DNA of 64,000 bases from the NCBI GenBank assembly GCA_031763025.1, contig JASSKH010000021.1, positions 6,900,611 through 6,964,610 on the forward strand, written 5' to 3'. The translations under genes were made by a program, and so were the position numbers. Position 1 is the stretch's first letter; the number at the start of each line of letters is the position of its first letter. This document shows, piece after piece, positions 19,961-31,951 of this stretch. Origin of the DNA: Macrocystis pyrifera (Eukaryota > Sar > Phaeophyceae > Laminariales > Laminariaceae). The notes below the pieces were generated by a model. It saw only the letters and a program-made list of their open reading frames with translations. It searched no databases and was not told where the DNA came from.

Positions 19961-21560
19961 GAACGAGCGCTGAAAAACGATCGCACCCCCATCGCTCTTC
20001 ATGATGCCAGTATACATCGTGGGATGCACATCGGAGTTATCCTACGTAGGCGTAGCACCCAAGCTTTCTCAGGCTCCCAACTAGATGACCTCCATACCTC
20101 AACCCAAAACACAGGTTACGAGAAAATACTAAAGGCACGTCCCGACGAGCAGTCCCAAAACCTACGTTCACCACGAGACATAATGGAAAAAGCCCTCGGT
20201 GTGCCAACACTACTGCTGTAGGTTCGGTTATTCCCAGTAACATATTTCGATTAAAACAGTGCCACATCTCTCGTAGCACGCGTCAGCGAATCTGACGGTG
20301 TTAGGTACCTCCAGCATGGAGGAGCTGCCTCAGTTTAGAAATGTGTTTGGGCTGAAAACGTGCAACCCCTTCGGTAGCATGGCTCGCGAGATTGATGGCA
20401 TTGCCTAGGCCGTGTGTCGAGGTCGACGTGGACGCTCAGAAACATGGCGGCAGCGTCTCGGTCCGGAACGTTGTTGCAGCGCTCTCGCTTTGATGAAGCT
20501 GCGGCTGCTCTCTGCAAGGTACATCATCCTCCAGAGATGTGCAAGTGTGGTAAGAAGGCCCGTACCATACATCGTACAGGACGACAGCACTTAGGAAAAA
20601 ACGCTTTTTCGTGACTGGGTGCGTAGATGTTCAGCCATATAATGTTTGCTTTCTAGTCTATATGTTTGTCTGGTGGTCGCTTCGTGCATTTGTCCACCGG
20701 GATATGGTATACATCATTGCGAGAGCTGCTGGATTTCAACTCCAGCAAATACGGACTACTTTAAGAGGGCAAAGAAAACGTGAGGTTCCTGTGCCGGTGG
20801 CATTGCCAATGGTTCAAATAATGTGAGTTGGCGGCGCCGCGCGTGCGAGGCGGTAGTGCCTCAAACTTACGCTGCTTATCATATCATTCTAGTATAATAT
20901 AGCTAAGATGTCAACCGGTTCTTGAGTGGGTAAATATTCAAGATATAGTGTGGATTCCAATCAAACAGCTTTTTGATTCCCACAATTGCGGTCCGCCGAA
21001 CAATAAAAACCCTAATATAGCCGATCCGCCATTAGGGCGGAGAGGCTCATTCTAATCCAACGTAATTATATAGTTCAAGTAGAACATCGATCGGTTATTT
21101 CAAAACCTTTACCCAAGGTTTCTTGAGGAATAGCACACCGTGTATACAGACGATATATAGCACCTCAAGCAACGGGGGCAGCGAGCTAATTCCGCCTCTG
21201 CCATTATCGAGATCCTGTTTTATGTGCGGACGAAATATACACGATAATTACGCGCCGCTCATACTCTTTGTGCACATATGTTTAAGAAGGCCTGATTTGA
21301 GATAAAACAGGCTATTCTAAGAGGAGATTAAAAGACCTGACGAGCCCACCAGCCCCATACACAAGAGAAGGTTTCAACGGACGGTGTGATATGTGTGAAG
21401 TGCACCCGAGGCCGTCTATGTTTTGTTTTGGGTGTGTTGAGGAATACACCCCCCCCCCCTTCATTTCGTTTCTTCTTATCGCCTACACCTCCGTGTATCC
21501 TCCTTAAGTTTAGCCCGCCAAGTCGTAGCGATATCGTAGTTAGCATTTGTGCTTGTACTT
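19961..21560. other. Non-coding stretch, nothing recognised
   Basis: The ORFs (up to about 80 codons) show no domains. The frame at 20414-20614 ends with a Cys/His-rich tail (HHPPEMCKCGKKARTIH) that could hint at a metal-binding peptide, but nothing else supports it. Confidence 0.3.
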
Positions 21561-21562
21561 CA

Positions 21563-22320
21563 CTAGCCTACCACCAATTCTCGGCGATACCACGCCGAGG
21601 TGAAATTGTATTGGGGCCTGGGCTGTACTCTGACCTCCGTCGGTTTCCGCCGACCCCTGTTTCGGATGGTCATCGAACTAAGATTATATCGAGCCTCCAG
21701 CTCACCCGTGTTTCTTTCATGTTCGCCAAGTAGGGTCTCGGTAGCATTGTCGCCCCGGAAGGCCACAGAGTTATCCACCATAGTGGTCTTGTCAGGATCG
21801 ATTTCCCCTGACCTGTGTCCAGTTTTTGTCAGTTTCTGGTCCCGATGATATTTCGTTTTCTCTTTCCCTTCTTTCCCTTTCTTTTTGATCGGTATTCGGC
21901 TCGCCTTCCTGCCCCCTGGCAAACGACACCACCTTTGATGTCGCTCCTGTTGGCTTTCGCCCCGGGTTATCTACCACATTGAACTGAACGCAATAGGCCG
22001 ATCTTCTTGTGGATCTTCTTGACCACCATGTCTTTGAGTTTGTTGTTTCACTTTACTACCTTGAAACGTTCGCTGGTAGTGTTCACCTCACGAACAGGTC
22101 TCAGAGACGCCGCGTTGTCTACTCCGTCTTCTGGTTTTAGTAGTCCGTAGTGTACGCATACCACTCTAGTTGTGTCCCTTTTGTCTCGCGTGATGTCTAC
22201 CATGTGAGGGCCGTAGCCACAAGACTCGGCATGACGCTTACCAGATACATATGTATTTGAACTGTGATCACTGTTTTCTTTCGAGAGTTTCCTAGTTCGC
22301 CAATCTGGTTCAGCGAACAA
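21563..22320 (-). pseudogene. Possible retroelement pol/integrase C-terminal remnant
   Basis: The minus-strand frame at 22048-22320 reads DWRTRKLSKENSDHSSNTYV and later RDTTRVVCVHYGLLKPEDGV. This has the general form of an integrase tail (basic W-x-R-x-R-K-L-S, then a V-H-x-x-L-K-P segment). A second frame (21563-21922) is Lys/Arg-rich with no motif. The likeness is weak and based only on these two segments. Confidence 0.25.
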
Positions 22321-22329
22321 CCCCCGTTC

Positions 22330-23030
22330 TTACCTCCTTGAGCCCCAGACAATGGCTCCAACACTCACTTCGGTCTTAGGTTTCTTCTTTATCATTCGCT
22401 TCAGCTTCTGTCTCCTTTTTTGTGCGTCTTTTTAGGTTCTCGTTTGATTGGTTTGTCCTTTCGCCTCCGCTTTGAGTTCCATCTTCCTCTATTTTGGTCT
22501 CTTTTTTAGTGGTTGTTCTCAGTGAACAACCCCACTTTGTAGTGTTTGGGTCTAACTACGAGGTGTGGGAGAATCTACAACCTCATTATTCTGTTTCGAA
22601 TAGCCACATCTTCGACCACCTTTTCCTGGTCGTTTCGGATGAGCTTGGTCGGCACTCTTCGACCATATTGTGGTCTGTACATACGACTATTCAGGGTGGG
22701 CTAATGTGATACTAGTGAAGTACTTATGGGCTATAGATATAGATAATATACTCTGCAATTTGAAGATATCAGGACTACGGGAACAATCCAAAGAATGTAT
22801 TAACCCGGCGGATACTCGGTTTGTCGAGAGAAACGTTATTTGAGGAATGTTCTCTAGGGTGGATATCCCGTTAGACGACAGCAATGTTCCTTAACGGAGA
22901 TATGACCATAAAATGAGAAGTTCTTTTACTAGCAGAAGAACTTCCGGTAGCGATAGGAAAGTTCTATAGGAGTACATCAGATAAGAGGAATTTAGGAGAG
23001 TTTGTGGTGGTGACACAACGGCCTAAAATT
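22330..23030. other. Non-coding stretch, nothing recognised
   Basis: T/C-rich at first, then AT-rich. No supported ORF or shared repeat. Confidence 0.35.
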
Positions 23031-23034
23031 CGCT

Positions 23035-23235
23035 TATATCGAACGAAACGTTTGCATTGAGAGCGCTTCAAATTTTCGACTTGAGTCGACGAGGGAAGGA
23101 AGGGCTGAAGTCTTCTCCCGACAAATATGGAAGGCACGAACCGTAGCAAGTGAGTAGGTGGCAGGAGAGCCTGCAGTGTGACGCCGGATCTGAGTTACGG
23201 CAAGGAAGGAGAGCAAAACGACGGGCGAAGATGAT
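23035..23235 (-). repeat. Dispersed repeat family E, copy 1
   Basis: On the minus strand it reads TTGCCGTAACTCAGATCCGG, CTCTCCTGCCACC, GTGCCTTCC, GTCGGGAGAAGACTTC and TTCCCTCGTCGACTCAAGTC. The same order of blocks is at 44866-45060 (plus) and 61380-61560 (minus). Non-coding; probably a short interspersed element. Confidence 0.55.
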
Positions 23236-23899
23236 GAGTGGGACAAGAAAAAAACGAAAACATGTTGTACGTGATGGACGGATGCTACGGTAGAGGCAGC
23301 CCTACGTTTTGTGAGGCTCCTCACTCGATGGGATGCATACCTTTCTTAAAAAACTATTGTGAGAAAAGCCAAAGGTTTGACGCTATGGGCAGCGCCATTA
23401 TTTGAGTGTGCCACGGCAAACGTCGCAATTCACTCGTGGCGTTCAATATTGGGTCAAGGAGCCCAGTCAAACCAGGTCAATCAGTAACATTTGTATCGAA
23501 AAGATGCTACATTTACCGGAGCAAGCGTCAATGGCCCGATCCCTTCTTGAATCGAGGGCGAGCTAGGTAATGGAAGCACTTGTTTTTGGTGGTGCCCTTA
23601 GTGTCTAAATGCAGCAGAACCTACATCGTGAGATAGCGACGTCGACGTGAGGTGAACGTAGGTCGACGAACAGCTTATCGTTTTCGTGCAATGGGCGCCT
23701 ACTCTGTGCGTGATTGTACCAAGGTGCTAGTGCTGTAATGGTACTGCTGCACGGAGACAGACATGATAATCTGCCCGGCCTAAAAAACATAGGATTCGTA
23801 CCGGTAGGTGCTCTTGGCGTTTGCAAGTCATCAGATTGCATCTATAGTACCATTAATCGTGGACCTCTTGGCCCGCCTCAATCACATTTTTTGTCTTTA

Positions 23900-23946
23900 T
23901 GAGCGAGCGTAGCGGGCGGCAGAAGCTGCCCGCGGAGCGAAGTGCC
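23900..23946. repeat. Hairpin-bearing direct repeat, left copy
   Basis: TGAGCGAGCGTAGCGGGCGG followed by a short inverted repeat (GCGGGC/GCCCGC) and GCGAAGTGC. A near copy is at 24933-24977, 1.03 kb away. Confidence 0.65.
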
Positions 23947-24444
23947 TAGTAAGTACATATCATACATATAGAACTACTGTACATACACATGCATGGCGTC
24001 GTTCGATTTTATCAATAAATATCCACGATTGCTTGCATAAAAAAAGCCGGAAAATAACCGACAAGGTCCGATGAAACCACGCCAGACCTGTACGCACTTA
24101 CTGCTGTACTGCTGCTGTATCTCTCTGGATGTAAAATTGAATTTCGCGTTTCTGTTCGAAGCCAGAGGTGGAGTAGACCACGATACAACTCGGGTAGATA
24201 GGGGTAGAAAGGATCGCGGTCGTCGTCGCTTCGTGGCTAGGCGTCGCGTTTGCCTCGAGACACGAGGGAAGCGTGAACGGGCTCTATCTGGTTTCCCCCT
24301 GTGGAGTTGGATATAATATGTACGAGTCATAAAGGGTCGTTTGCGATTGAATAATATTGTTCAAGAGGTACATATGTTTGCGACCAAGCTGACGTTCACA
24401 GAGAGAGCTACGCAGTCTGAGCACAAACATTATCGAGTTGGTGA

Positions 24445-24618
24445 ACAAGAGCCACGGTGGGCACCGGGCTTCACACGAGGCGGGCGACGGGGCTCACTGC
24501 GGTAGAAAGAGAGGGGAGCTCAACCTGGACCGAATCGGTGGCGAGGTGGCCGCGAGAGGAGCGGGCGGCGTACGAGGCTAAGAAAGAAGCTCTGCTGTTT
24601 GATGATTTTTATTTTTGA
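24445..24618 (+). other. Possible C-terminal coding fragment, function unknown
   Basis: A 57-codon frame without start codon runs to a stop at 24616-24618. It ends STWTESVARWPREERAAYEA then KKEALLFDDFYF, which looks like a genuine helical, acidic protein tail. No family recognised, no upstream exon found. Confidence 0.25.
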
Positions 24619-24932
24619 CCGGTGCAAGGTGTTCCAATCAGGCAGAAACTAATTGTATTAGAGGGGCCGTTTTTTTTCCCTTTCTTTCCGAAATTTCATT
24701 TCCATTGCTTTTACGGTATTGTTGTGCTGTGCTGCTCTCTCTCTTTCGCACAGACAGCATAATATCTAAAGAAGAAAATAAGTACCTTATCTGGGGTGTG
24801 TACGTACGTACGACATGCGGCGTTCTGGTTGTTTTCAAGGAATGGAGCATGGGGCTCTTAGAATTTGCAAATCGCCTGTTTGCACCTAATTGTTTGGACC
24901 GTCTGTCTGCTCTGTTCCATTCTTCTTCCTCG

Positions 24933-24977
24933 TGAGCGAGCGTAGCGGGCGGAACCGCCCGAAACGCGAAGCGCTTG
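24933..24977. repeat. Hairpin-bearing direct repeat, right copy
   Basis: GTGAGCGAGCGTAGCGGGCG then GAACCGCCCGAAACGCGAAG. Same module as 23900-23946, with a different loop. The 1-kb segment between the copies has no recognised gene apart from the fragment at 24445-24618. Confidence 0.65.
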
Positions 24978-24979
24978 TA

Positions 24980-25712
24980 TACACATACTACGCTGTCCGG
25001 AAATGTAAAGACCGTTGCGGATATCAAATGGAACTCAAGTCGATCTTGCATGTCCGGACAGAGTTGTACGTCACACATAACAAATCCAAGAAAAAGCGCG
25101 GAGAGATCGTACCAAACGAAAGAAGACACAGACCTGCAGACGCATCGTCATGATCCACCCATAGATCATTGAGAGGCCATACACACACGTGTACGACAGT
25201 GAGAAATGTATAGCCACGCTCCGATACCGTGCCGACACCGTCACGCTGTTGCTGTCGTACGAACACGTTCTCGAACCGTGCTTGATCCCTCCCTGATCTC
25301 TTCCGACGTGTGCAAGCGTGTGTGTGCTCCTCCATCAGCATGCTCTTTATCGTAGAGATGATGAATTGATATGCCTGCTGAGAAATAGTAAGCGTACATT
25401 ATCCGCGCCACACAGAGCACTCATACCACCGCAGCACAGAGAGGCCTGTGTGAACTGCTACATACTACTGCACGACAGCAGATGCAGCCGCGCAGATATC
25501 TAGAGATGTGAGTTAGATATGTTTCCTGCGTCTCGCTCAATGTGTGCCTCCTTCAGCGCGCATGTTGGTGTGGTACCTCGTCAGCATTCATGTGCGGACG
25601 TGGAATGAAAAAATGTCATCGTATCACCGATATTTCATAGAGAATTTGTTTTTTATAGGGGTAAAATGGAGATCCAATCCACGGATTAAAATTTGGCACA
25701 AATAATGGAATC
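24980..25712. other. Non-coding stretch, nothing recognised
   Basis: No supported ORF. The dyad TGTCCGGA occurs at about 24991 and 25051, around a 60-base interval. Confidence 0.35.
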
Positions 25713-26417
25713 ATTGATTATATCGAAATGTCTCGGAATTTGTATCGAAGCGAAGTCTCTTCTTCCTTTCGCTCCCGAAACCTCGTAGGCTTTACGAATC
25801 GGTCGTGAAAGTCTTAAGAGTATTGGAGGATGCCGCGAACCACGCGTTCAACACCGACCCTCTGCGGCGGGTTCACGGCACGAGGTTGCGTGCGCGCTCG
25901 GCGGTTGGTTTCCAGGGTGCCCCCCCGCCCGGGCTCTGACACATGGCCCCAAGTACTGGAGGCCGCGGAAAGGTTGGCCATCTCCACTCTGGTCGGAACC
26001 TCGCGTTCGTATCATGAGGCAGAAGCCACCAGGCTATTGGTGGGACACGTCGTCGACCTGCCCCAGTCCTCGGGTATCCTCCTGGAGTCGGAGCACTGTG
26101 TTCTGCTCAACGGAGCAGACGAGGAAGGTGCAGCCCTTCAGCCGGGAGTCGGAGCGGAGGCTGCGGGCAGGATGAGACGTGCGGCCCCGTTCGAGGCGGT
26201 CGAAATCGCCGGTGGGGCGAACGCTGGGGGTGCCTCGGCCGGAGCGAGCTCGTCTGGGGCGGGAGGAACTGATCCGAGTGGGGCCACGCAGGTTCATCGT
26301 ACGGAACCATGGAGCAAGGATGATCAGGAGCTGATCGGCCTCACTACCTCCACGCACCCCCCGGAGGTACGAGTGTGTTTGCCGCTTTCTCGCGTATACG
26401 AGGTTGGGTTGGTCTAG
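25713..26417 (+). pseudogene. Hypothetical protein read in two frames
   Basis: From 25713 one frame reads PRRLYESVVKVLRVLEDAAN, then HAFNTDPLRRVHGTRLRARS and AVGFQGAPPPG. At the C-run near 25920-25932 it meets a stop, and the sense continues in the next frame as SDTWPQVLEAAERLAISTLV, LPQSSGILLESEHCVLLNGA and RTEPWSKDDQELIGLTTSTH, ending at 26417. Both halves have natural residue use and a predicted helical N-terminus followed by a Gly/Ala/Ser linker. This suggests one coding sequence broken by a slip in the C-run. I do not recognise the family; a mobile-element protein or a host gene are both possible. Confidence 0.35.
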
Positions 26418-28602
26418 CGCCGCTGTCCCCGTTGGCCGTAGATCAACAACAATAAACGGGTGCAGGGCGACAAAGACAAGTTGGTGTCGGAGATTGAGTA
26501 TGTGGGGACACGGATTGGTATCGAAGATTGTGTGGGGTAGAGCGGATTATGCTACGATCCCGCTATGCCCTCTCACTCCCTGCCAATTGACGTGCGTATG
26601 CGGAGGGTACTCGAGTTACCCGAGATGGTGGTATGTGCTCGTACTGGGGTCCGTGGAGTCGAGGGGCGGATGGCGAGGTGCCGGGTCCGGCGATGTCCTT
26701 TCACTCACGGCTCTCCCTCGATATTGCTGCACTCTCCCGCTCGTGCTGAGTACAGGATACTTCTGCATTTTCCCGCTCGTCCTGAGTACAGTACGAGGCC
26801 ACGATTTGGTCTTGACGGGGGAGGGGAAGGGGGGGGGGGGCGGTTGTGCCCCCCCCACTCCCCCTCGATACTGCTGTATGCTCTTTGTACTGCTGTATCC
26901 TCTCGTTTGACGGTGGCGAGGGGGGGGTGTGATCCTGGTCGGGTATTGTGGTGCCCCTCACTCCTCTCGTTACGGCTGTATTCTCTCGTTGTACTGCTGT
27001 ATTCTCTCCTTGGACGGTGGAGCGAAGGGTCTCCCTCGATACTGCGGCACTCTCCCGCTCGTACTGAGTACAGGATACATTTGCATTTTCCCGCTCGTAC
27101 TGACTGGAGTGCCAGGCCGCGACTTGGCTTTGACGGGGAGGGGAGGGGAGGATCTTGTTGTGCTGCCCCCCCACCCCCCCTCGATACTGCTGTACGCTCT
27201 TTGTGCTGCTGTATTCTCTCGTTGGACGGTGGCGCGGAGGGTGTGATCCTGGGTCGGGTACTGTTGTGTCCCCTCCCTCCCTCTCGATACTGCTGTTTTC
27301 TCCCGCTTGACGGGGGAGTAGAGGGTATGGTCTGACAGGGTCTGGTACTGTTGTGCCCCCTCCCTCCCTCTTGATACTGCTGCATTCTCCCGCTTGGACG
27401 TTCAGAGGAGGGTATGGTCCTAGGGGGTCTGGTACTGTTGTGCCCCCTCTCCCCCGCTTGATGCTGCTGGATTTTCTCGTTCTGACGGGGGAGGGGAGGG
27501 TATGGTCCTACGGGGTCGGGTACTGTTGTGCCCCCTCACTCCTTCTTGATGCAGCTTTATTTCGCGTCTTGACGGTGGAGTGGAGGGTATGGCCCTACGG
27601 GGTCTGGTGCTGTTATGCCCCCTCACTCCCTCTCGATACTGCTGTTTTCTCCCGCTTTGACGTTGGAGTGGAGGGTATGGTCCCACGGGGTCTGGTACTG
27701 TTGTGCCCCCTCCCTCCGTCTTGACACTGCTGCATTCTCCCGTTTGGACGTTAAAAGTAGAGGGTATGGTCCTACGGGTTGTGCTCTCCCACTCCCTCTC
27801 GATACTGCTGTATTCTCTCGTTCAGACGTTGGAGTGGAGGGTGTGATCCTACGGGGTCAGGTATTGTTGTGCCCCCTCTCTCCCCCTCTATACTGGTGTC
27901 TTCTCTCGTTATGACGGTGGAGTGGAGGGTATGATCCTACGGGGTCAGGTGTTGTTGTGCCCCCTTTCTCCCCCTCTATACTGGTGTATTCCCTCTTTTG
28001 ACGGTGGAGTGGAGGGTATGATCCTACGGGGTCTGGTAGTGTTGTGCCCCCTCACTTTCGATACTGCTGTATTCTCTCTTTTGACGGGGGAGAGGAGGGT
28101 ACTTGTGCCCCCTCACTCCCTCTCGATGCTGCTGTTTTCTCTCTTTTGACGGGGGAGTAGAGGGTATGGTCCTACGGGGTCTGGTAGTGTTGTGCCCCCT
28201 CACTCCCTCTCGATACTGGTGTATTCTCTCGTTTGGACGTTGGAGTGGAGGGTGTGATCCAACGGGGTCAGGCCCTGTTGTGCCCCCTCTCTCCCCCTCG
28301 ATACTGGTGTATTCTCTCGTTAGGACGGTGGAGTGGAGGGTGTGACCCTACGGGGTCTGGTACTGTTGTGCCCCCTCACTCCCCCTTGATACTTCTGTAT
28401 TCTCTCTTTTGACGGTGGAGTGGAAGGTATGATCCTACGGGGTCAGGTACTGTTGTGCCCCCTCACTCATTCCCGATACTGGTGTATTCTCTCGTTCGGA
28501 CGTTGGAGTGGAGGGTGTGACCCTACGGTGTCGGGTACTGTTGTGCCCCCTCTCCCCGCCTCGATACTGGTATATTCTCGCGTTATACCGCTGTATACTC
28601 TC

Positions 28603-29389
28603 GTTCTGACGGTGGAGGGGAGGGTAGGGTCCTACGGGATTTGGTACTGCTGTGCCCCCTTCCTCCCTCTGGATACTGCTGCATTCTCTCGGTTTTCACA
28701 GTTGCGGGGAGGGTAGGACCCTACGAGATCTGGTACTGTTGTGCTCCCTCACTCCCCGTTGACACGGCGGTATTCGGGGTCTGGTACTGTTGTGCCCCTC
28801 CCGCCCTCTTGATACTGCTGTATTCCCTCGTTGTGACGGTGGAGGGGAGGGTAAGGTACTACGGGGTCTGGTACTGCTGTGCCCCCTTTCCCTCTCTGGA
28901 TACTGCTGCATTCTTCCGGTTTGACAGTTGAGGGTAGGGTTGGATCCTACGGGGCCTGGTACTGTTGTACCCCCTCACTCCTCCTTGACACGGCGGTATT
29001 CTCTCGCTTGACGGTGAAGTAGAGGGTATGGTCCTACGGGGTCTGGTACTGTTGTGCCCCCTCCCTCCCTCTTGATACGGCTTATTTCGCGTCTGGACGG
29101 TGGAGTGGAGTGTATGGTCTTACGGGGTCTGGTACTGTGGTGCCCCCTCCTGCCCGCTTGATGCTGCTGTACGTCCTCTTTTTTGACGGTGGGGGGGAGG
29201 GTATGATCCGTCGGTGTCTGGTACTGTTGTGCCCCCTCACTCCCCTCGATACTACTGTATTCTCTTGTGCCACCTCCCTCCCTCGTGATGCTGCTGTATT
29301 CTCTTGTTTTGACGGGGGAGGGGAGGGTATGGTCCTCTGGGGTCTGGTACTGTGGTGCCCCCTCCCTCCCGGTCGATACTGCTGTATTC
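28603..29389. repeat. Higher-order duplication inside the minisatellite, copy 1
   Basis: This 787-base stretch reappears at 30891-31677. Landmarks (TTTTCACAGTTGCGGGGAGG, CGGTATTCGGGGTCTGGTAC, GGTCCTCTGGGGTCTGG) keep an offset of 2287-2288 bases throughout, so almost no indels have accumulated. Confidence 0.85.
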
Positions 29390-30890
29390 TCCTTTGGGTC
29401 CTCGTATATGGGTGTACACTACGGGACACCCCTTTACTGTTGTGCCCCCTCCCTCCTTCTTGATAATGTTTATCTCGCGTCCGGACGGTTGAGGGGAGGG
29501 TATGGTCCTACGGGGTCGGGTACTGTAGTGCCCCCTCACTCCCTCTCGGTACTGCTGCTTTCTCCCGCTTGGACGGAGGAGTAAAGAGTATGGTCCTACG
29601 GGGTCTGGTACCGTTGTACCCCCTCCCTCTCTCTTGATACGGCTGTATTCTCCCGTTTTGCCTTTAAAGTGGAGAGTATGGTCCTGTTTGGTACTGTTGT
29701 GCCCCCTCCCTCCCGCCTGATTATTCTGGATTCTCTTGTTCCGACGGGGGAGGGAAGGGTATGATCCTACGGGGTCGGGTACTGTCGAGACTGCTGTTTT
29801 TTCTGCCGTGTGGACGGAGGAGTAAAGGGTATGGTCCTACGGGGTCTGGTACTGTTGGCGCCCCCTCCCTCCCTCTTGATACTGCTGTATGCTCCCGTTT
29901 AGCCGTTAAAGCGGAGGGTGTAGTCATACGGGATCTGGTACTGCTGTGCCCCTCCCTCCCGCTTGATTATTCTGGATTCTCTTGTTCCGACGGGGGAGGG
30001 AAGGGTATAGTCCTACGGGGTCGGGTACTGTTGCGCCCCCTCCCTCCTTCTTGATATGGTTTTATCTCGCGTCCGGACGGTGGAGGGGAGGGTATGGTCC
30101 TACGGGGTCGGGTACTGTTGTGCCTCCTCCCTCCCTCTCGATACTGCTGCCTTCTCCCGCTTGGACGGAGGAGTAAAGGGTATGGTCCTACGGGGTCTGG
30201 TACTGTTGTGCCCCCTCCCTCCCTCTTGATACTGCTGTAGGCTCCCGTTTTCCCGTTGAAGTGGAGGGTGCGGTACTACGGGGTCTTGTACTGTTGTGCC
30301 CCCTTCTTCCCCCTTGATACGGCGGCGCTGCTGCATTCCCTCTCTCCGGATACGTCTTTATTTCGCGTCTTGACGGTGGAGGGGAGGGTATGGTCCTACG
30401 GGGTCGGGTACTGTGGTGCCCCCTCCCTCTCTCTCGATACTGTTGTTTTCTCTCGCTTTGACGGGGGGAGTATTTGTATGGTCCTACGGGGTCTGGTACT
30501 GTTGTGCTCCCTCCCTCCCTCTTGAGACTGCGGTATTCTCCCGTTTTGACGTTAAAGTAGAGGGTACGATCCTACGGGGTCTGGTACTGTTGTGCCCCCT
30601 TCCTCCCGCTTGATACTGCTGCAATCTCTCGGTTTCACAGTTGAGGGGAGGGTAGGATCCTACGGGGTCTGGTACTGTTGTGCCTCCTCACCCCCCCTTG
30701 ATACGGCGGTATTCCCTCGCTTGACGGTGGAGTAGAGGGTATGGTCCTCCGGGGTCTGGTACTGTTGTGCCCCCCTCCCTCCCTGTTGTGACGGTTTGAT
30801 TCACGCCTTGACGGTGGAGTGGGGCATATGTCGTACGGGGTCTGGTACTGTTGTGCCCATTCCGCTCCCTTGATATCGCTGTATTCTCTC

Positions 30891-31677
30891 GTTCTGACGG
30901 TGGAGGGGAGGGTAGGGTTCTACGGGGTGTGGTACGGTTATGCCTCCTTCCTCCCTCTGGATACTGCTGCATTCTCTCGGTTTTCACAGTTGCGGGGAGG
31001 GTAGGACCCTACGGGGTCGGGTACGGTTGTGCCCCCTCACTCCCCCTTGACACGGAGGTATTCGGGGTCTGGTACTGTTGCGCCCCTCCCGCCCTCTTGA
31101 TACTGCTGTATTCCCTCGTTGTGACGGTGGAGGGGAGGGGAGGGTAGTACGGGGTCTGGTATTGCTGTGCCCCCTTCCCCTCTCTGGATACTGCTGCATT
31201 CTTCCGGTTTGACGGTTGAGGGTAGGGTTGGATCCTACGGGGTCTGGTACTGTTGTACCCCATCACTCCCCCTTGACACGGCGGTATTCTCTCGCTTAAC
31301 GGTGGAGTAGAGGGTATGGTCCTACGGGGTCTGGTACTGTTGTGCCCCCTCCCTCCCTCTTGATACGGCTTATTTCGCGTCTGGACGGTGAAGTGGAGTG
31401 TATGGTCTTACGAGGTCTGGTACTGTGGTGCCCCCTCCTGCCCGCTTGATACTGCTGTACGTCCTCTTTTTGACGGTGGGGGGGAGGGTATGATCCATCG
31501 GTGTCTGGTACTGTTGTGCCCCCTCACTCCCCTCGATACTACTGTATTCTCTTGTGCCACCTCCCTCCCTCGTGATGCTGCCGTGTTCTCTCGTTTTGAC
31601 GGGGGAGAGGAGGGTATGGTCCTCTGGGGTCTGGTACTGTGGTGCCCCCTCCATCCCGGTCGATACTGCTGTATTAT
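30891..31677. repeat. Higher-order duplication inside the minisatellite, copy 2
   Basis: Second copy of 28603-29389. Its right end coincides with the end of the whole array. Confidence 0.85.
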
Positions 31678-31690
31678 TCTCGCTCACGTG

Positions 31691-31950
31691 TGACGGCACA
31701 CCGTTGGGAGTCTCGCATTCGCTCTCGATGCTCCAACGCCACGGGTTGGGTTTTTTCGTATGTATTTTTGTTTTTGTTTATTTATTTTAGTTTATTTTGT
31801 TCGACTGTACTCAGACACCAACGCAACTCGTTATCCACACTTTCTGTTACTGTATTAACACCCATGTAGATACGCACGGAGTTGCGTTGCCGGTGTCTGT
31901 GCAATCGTCATGTTTTCTCGACGACCCGCCTGGATACACAGCTTCGCTTC
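31691..31950. other. Non-coding flank of the minisatellite
   Basis: T-rich sequence (GTTTATTTATTTTAGTTTATTT) then mixed sequence. No gene recognised. Confidence 0.35.
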
Positions 31951-31951
31951 G

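Larger units (their letters stand above)
26690..31690. repeat. ~5-kb minisatellite, ~88-bp unit
   Basis: Fifty-odd diverged units of about 88 bases (spacings of 77-89 measured). Each contains GTCCTACGGGGTCTGGTACT, GTTGTGCCCCCTCCCTCC, TGATACTGCTGTATTCTC and GACGGTGGAGTGGAGGG. Some units are shortened or rearranged, and the first 500 bases carry a variant with CTCGTACTGAGTACAGGATA. The pyrimidine-rich strand is always the plus strand. Long ORFs on both strands repeat a ~30-residue Pro/Leu/Cys- or Arg/Gly/Ser-rich peptide in rotating frames, so they are by-products of the repeat. The array ends sharply at about 31680. Confidence 0.95.

Noticed and set aside
26705-27385. Minus-strand ORF of 226 codons and plus-strand ORF of 256 codons
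   Set aside because: Both lie wholly in the ~88-bp minisatellite. Their peptides repeat every ~30 residues in rotating frames and overlap each other, as expected from a repeat whose length is not a multiple of three.
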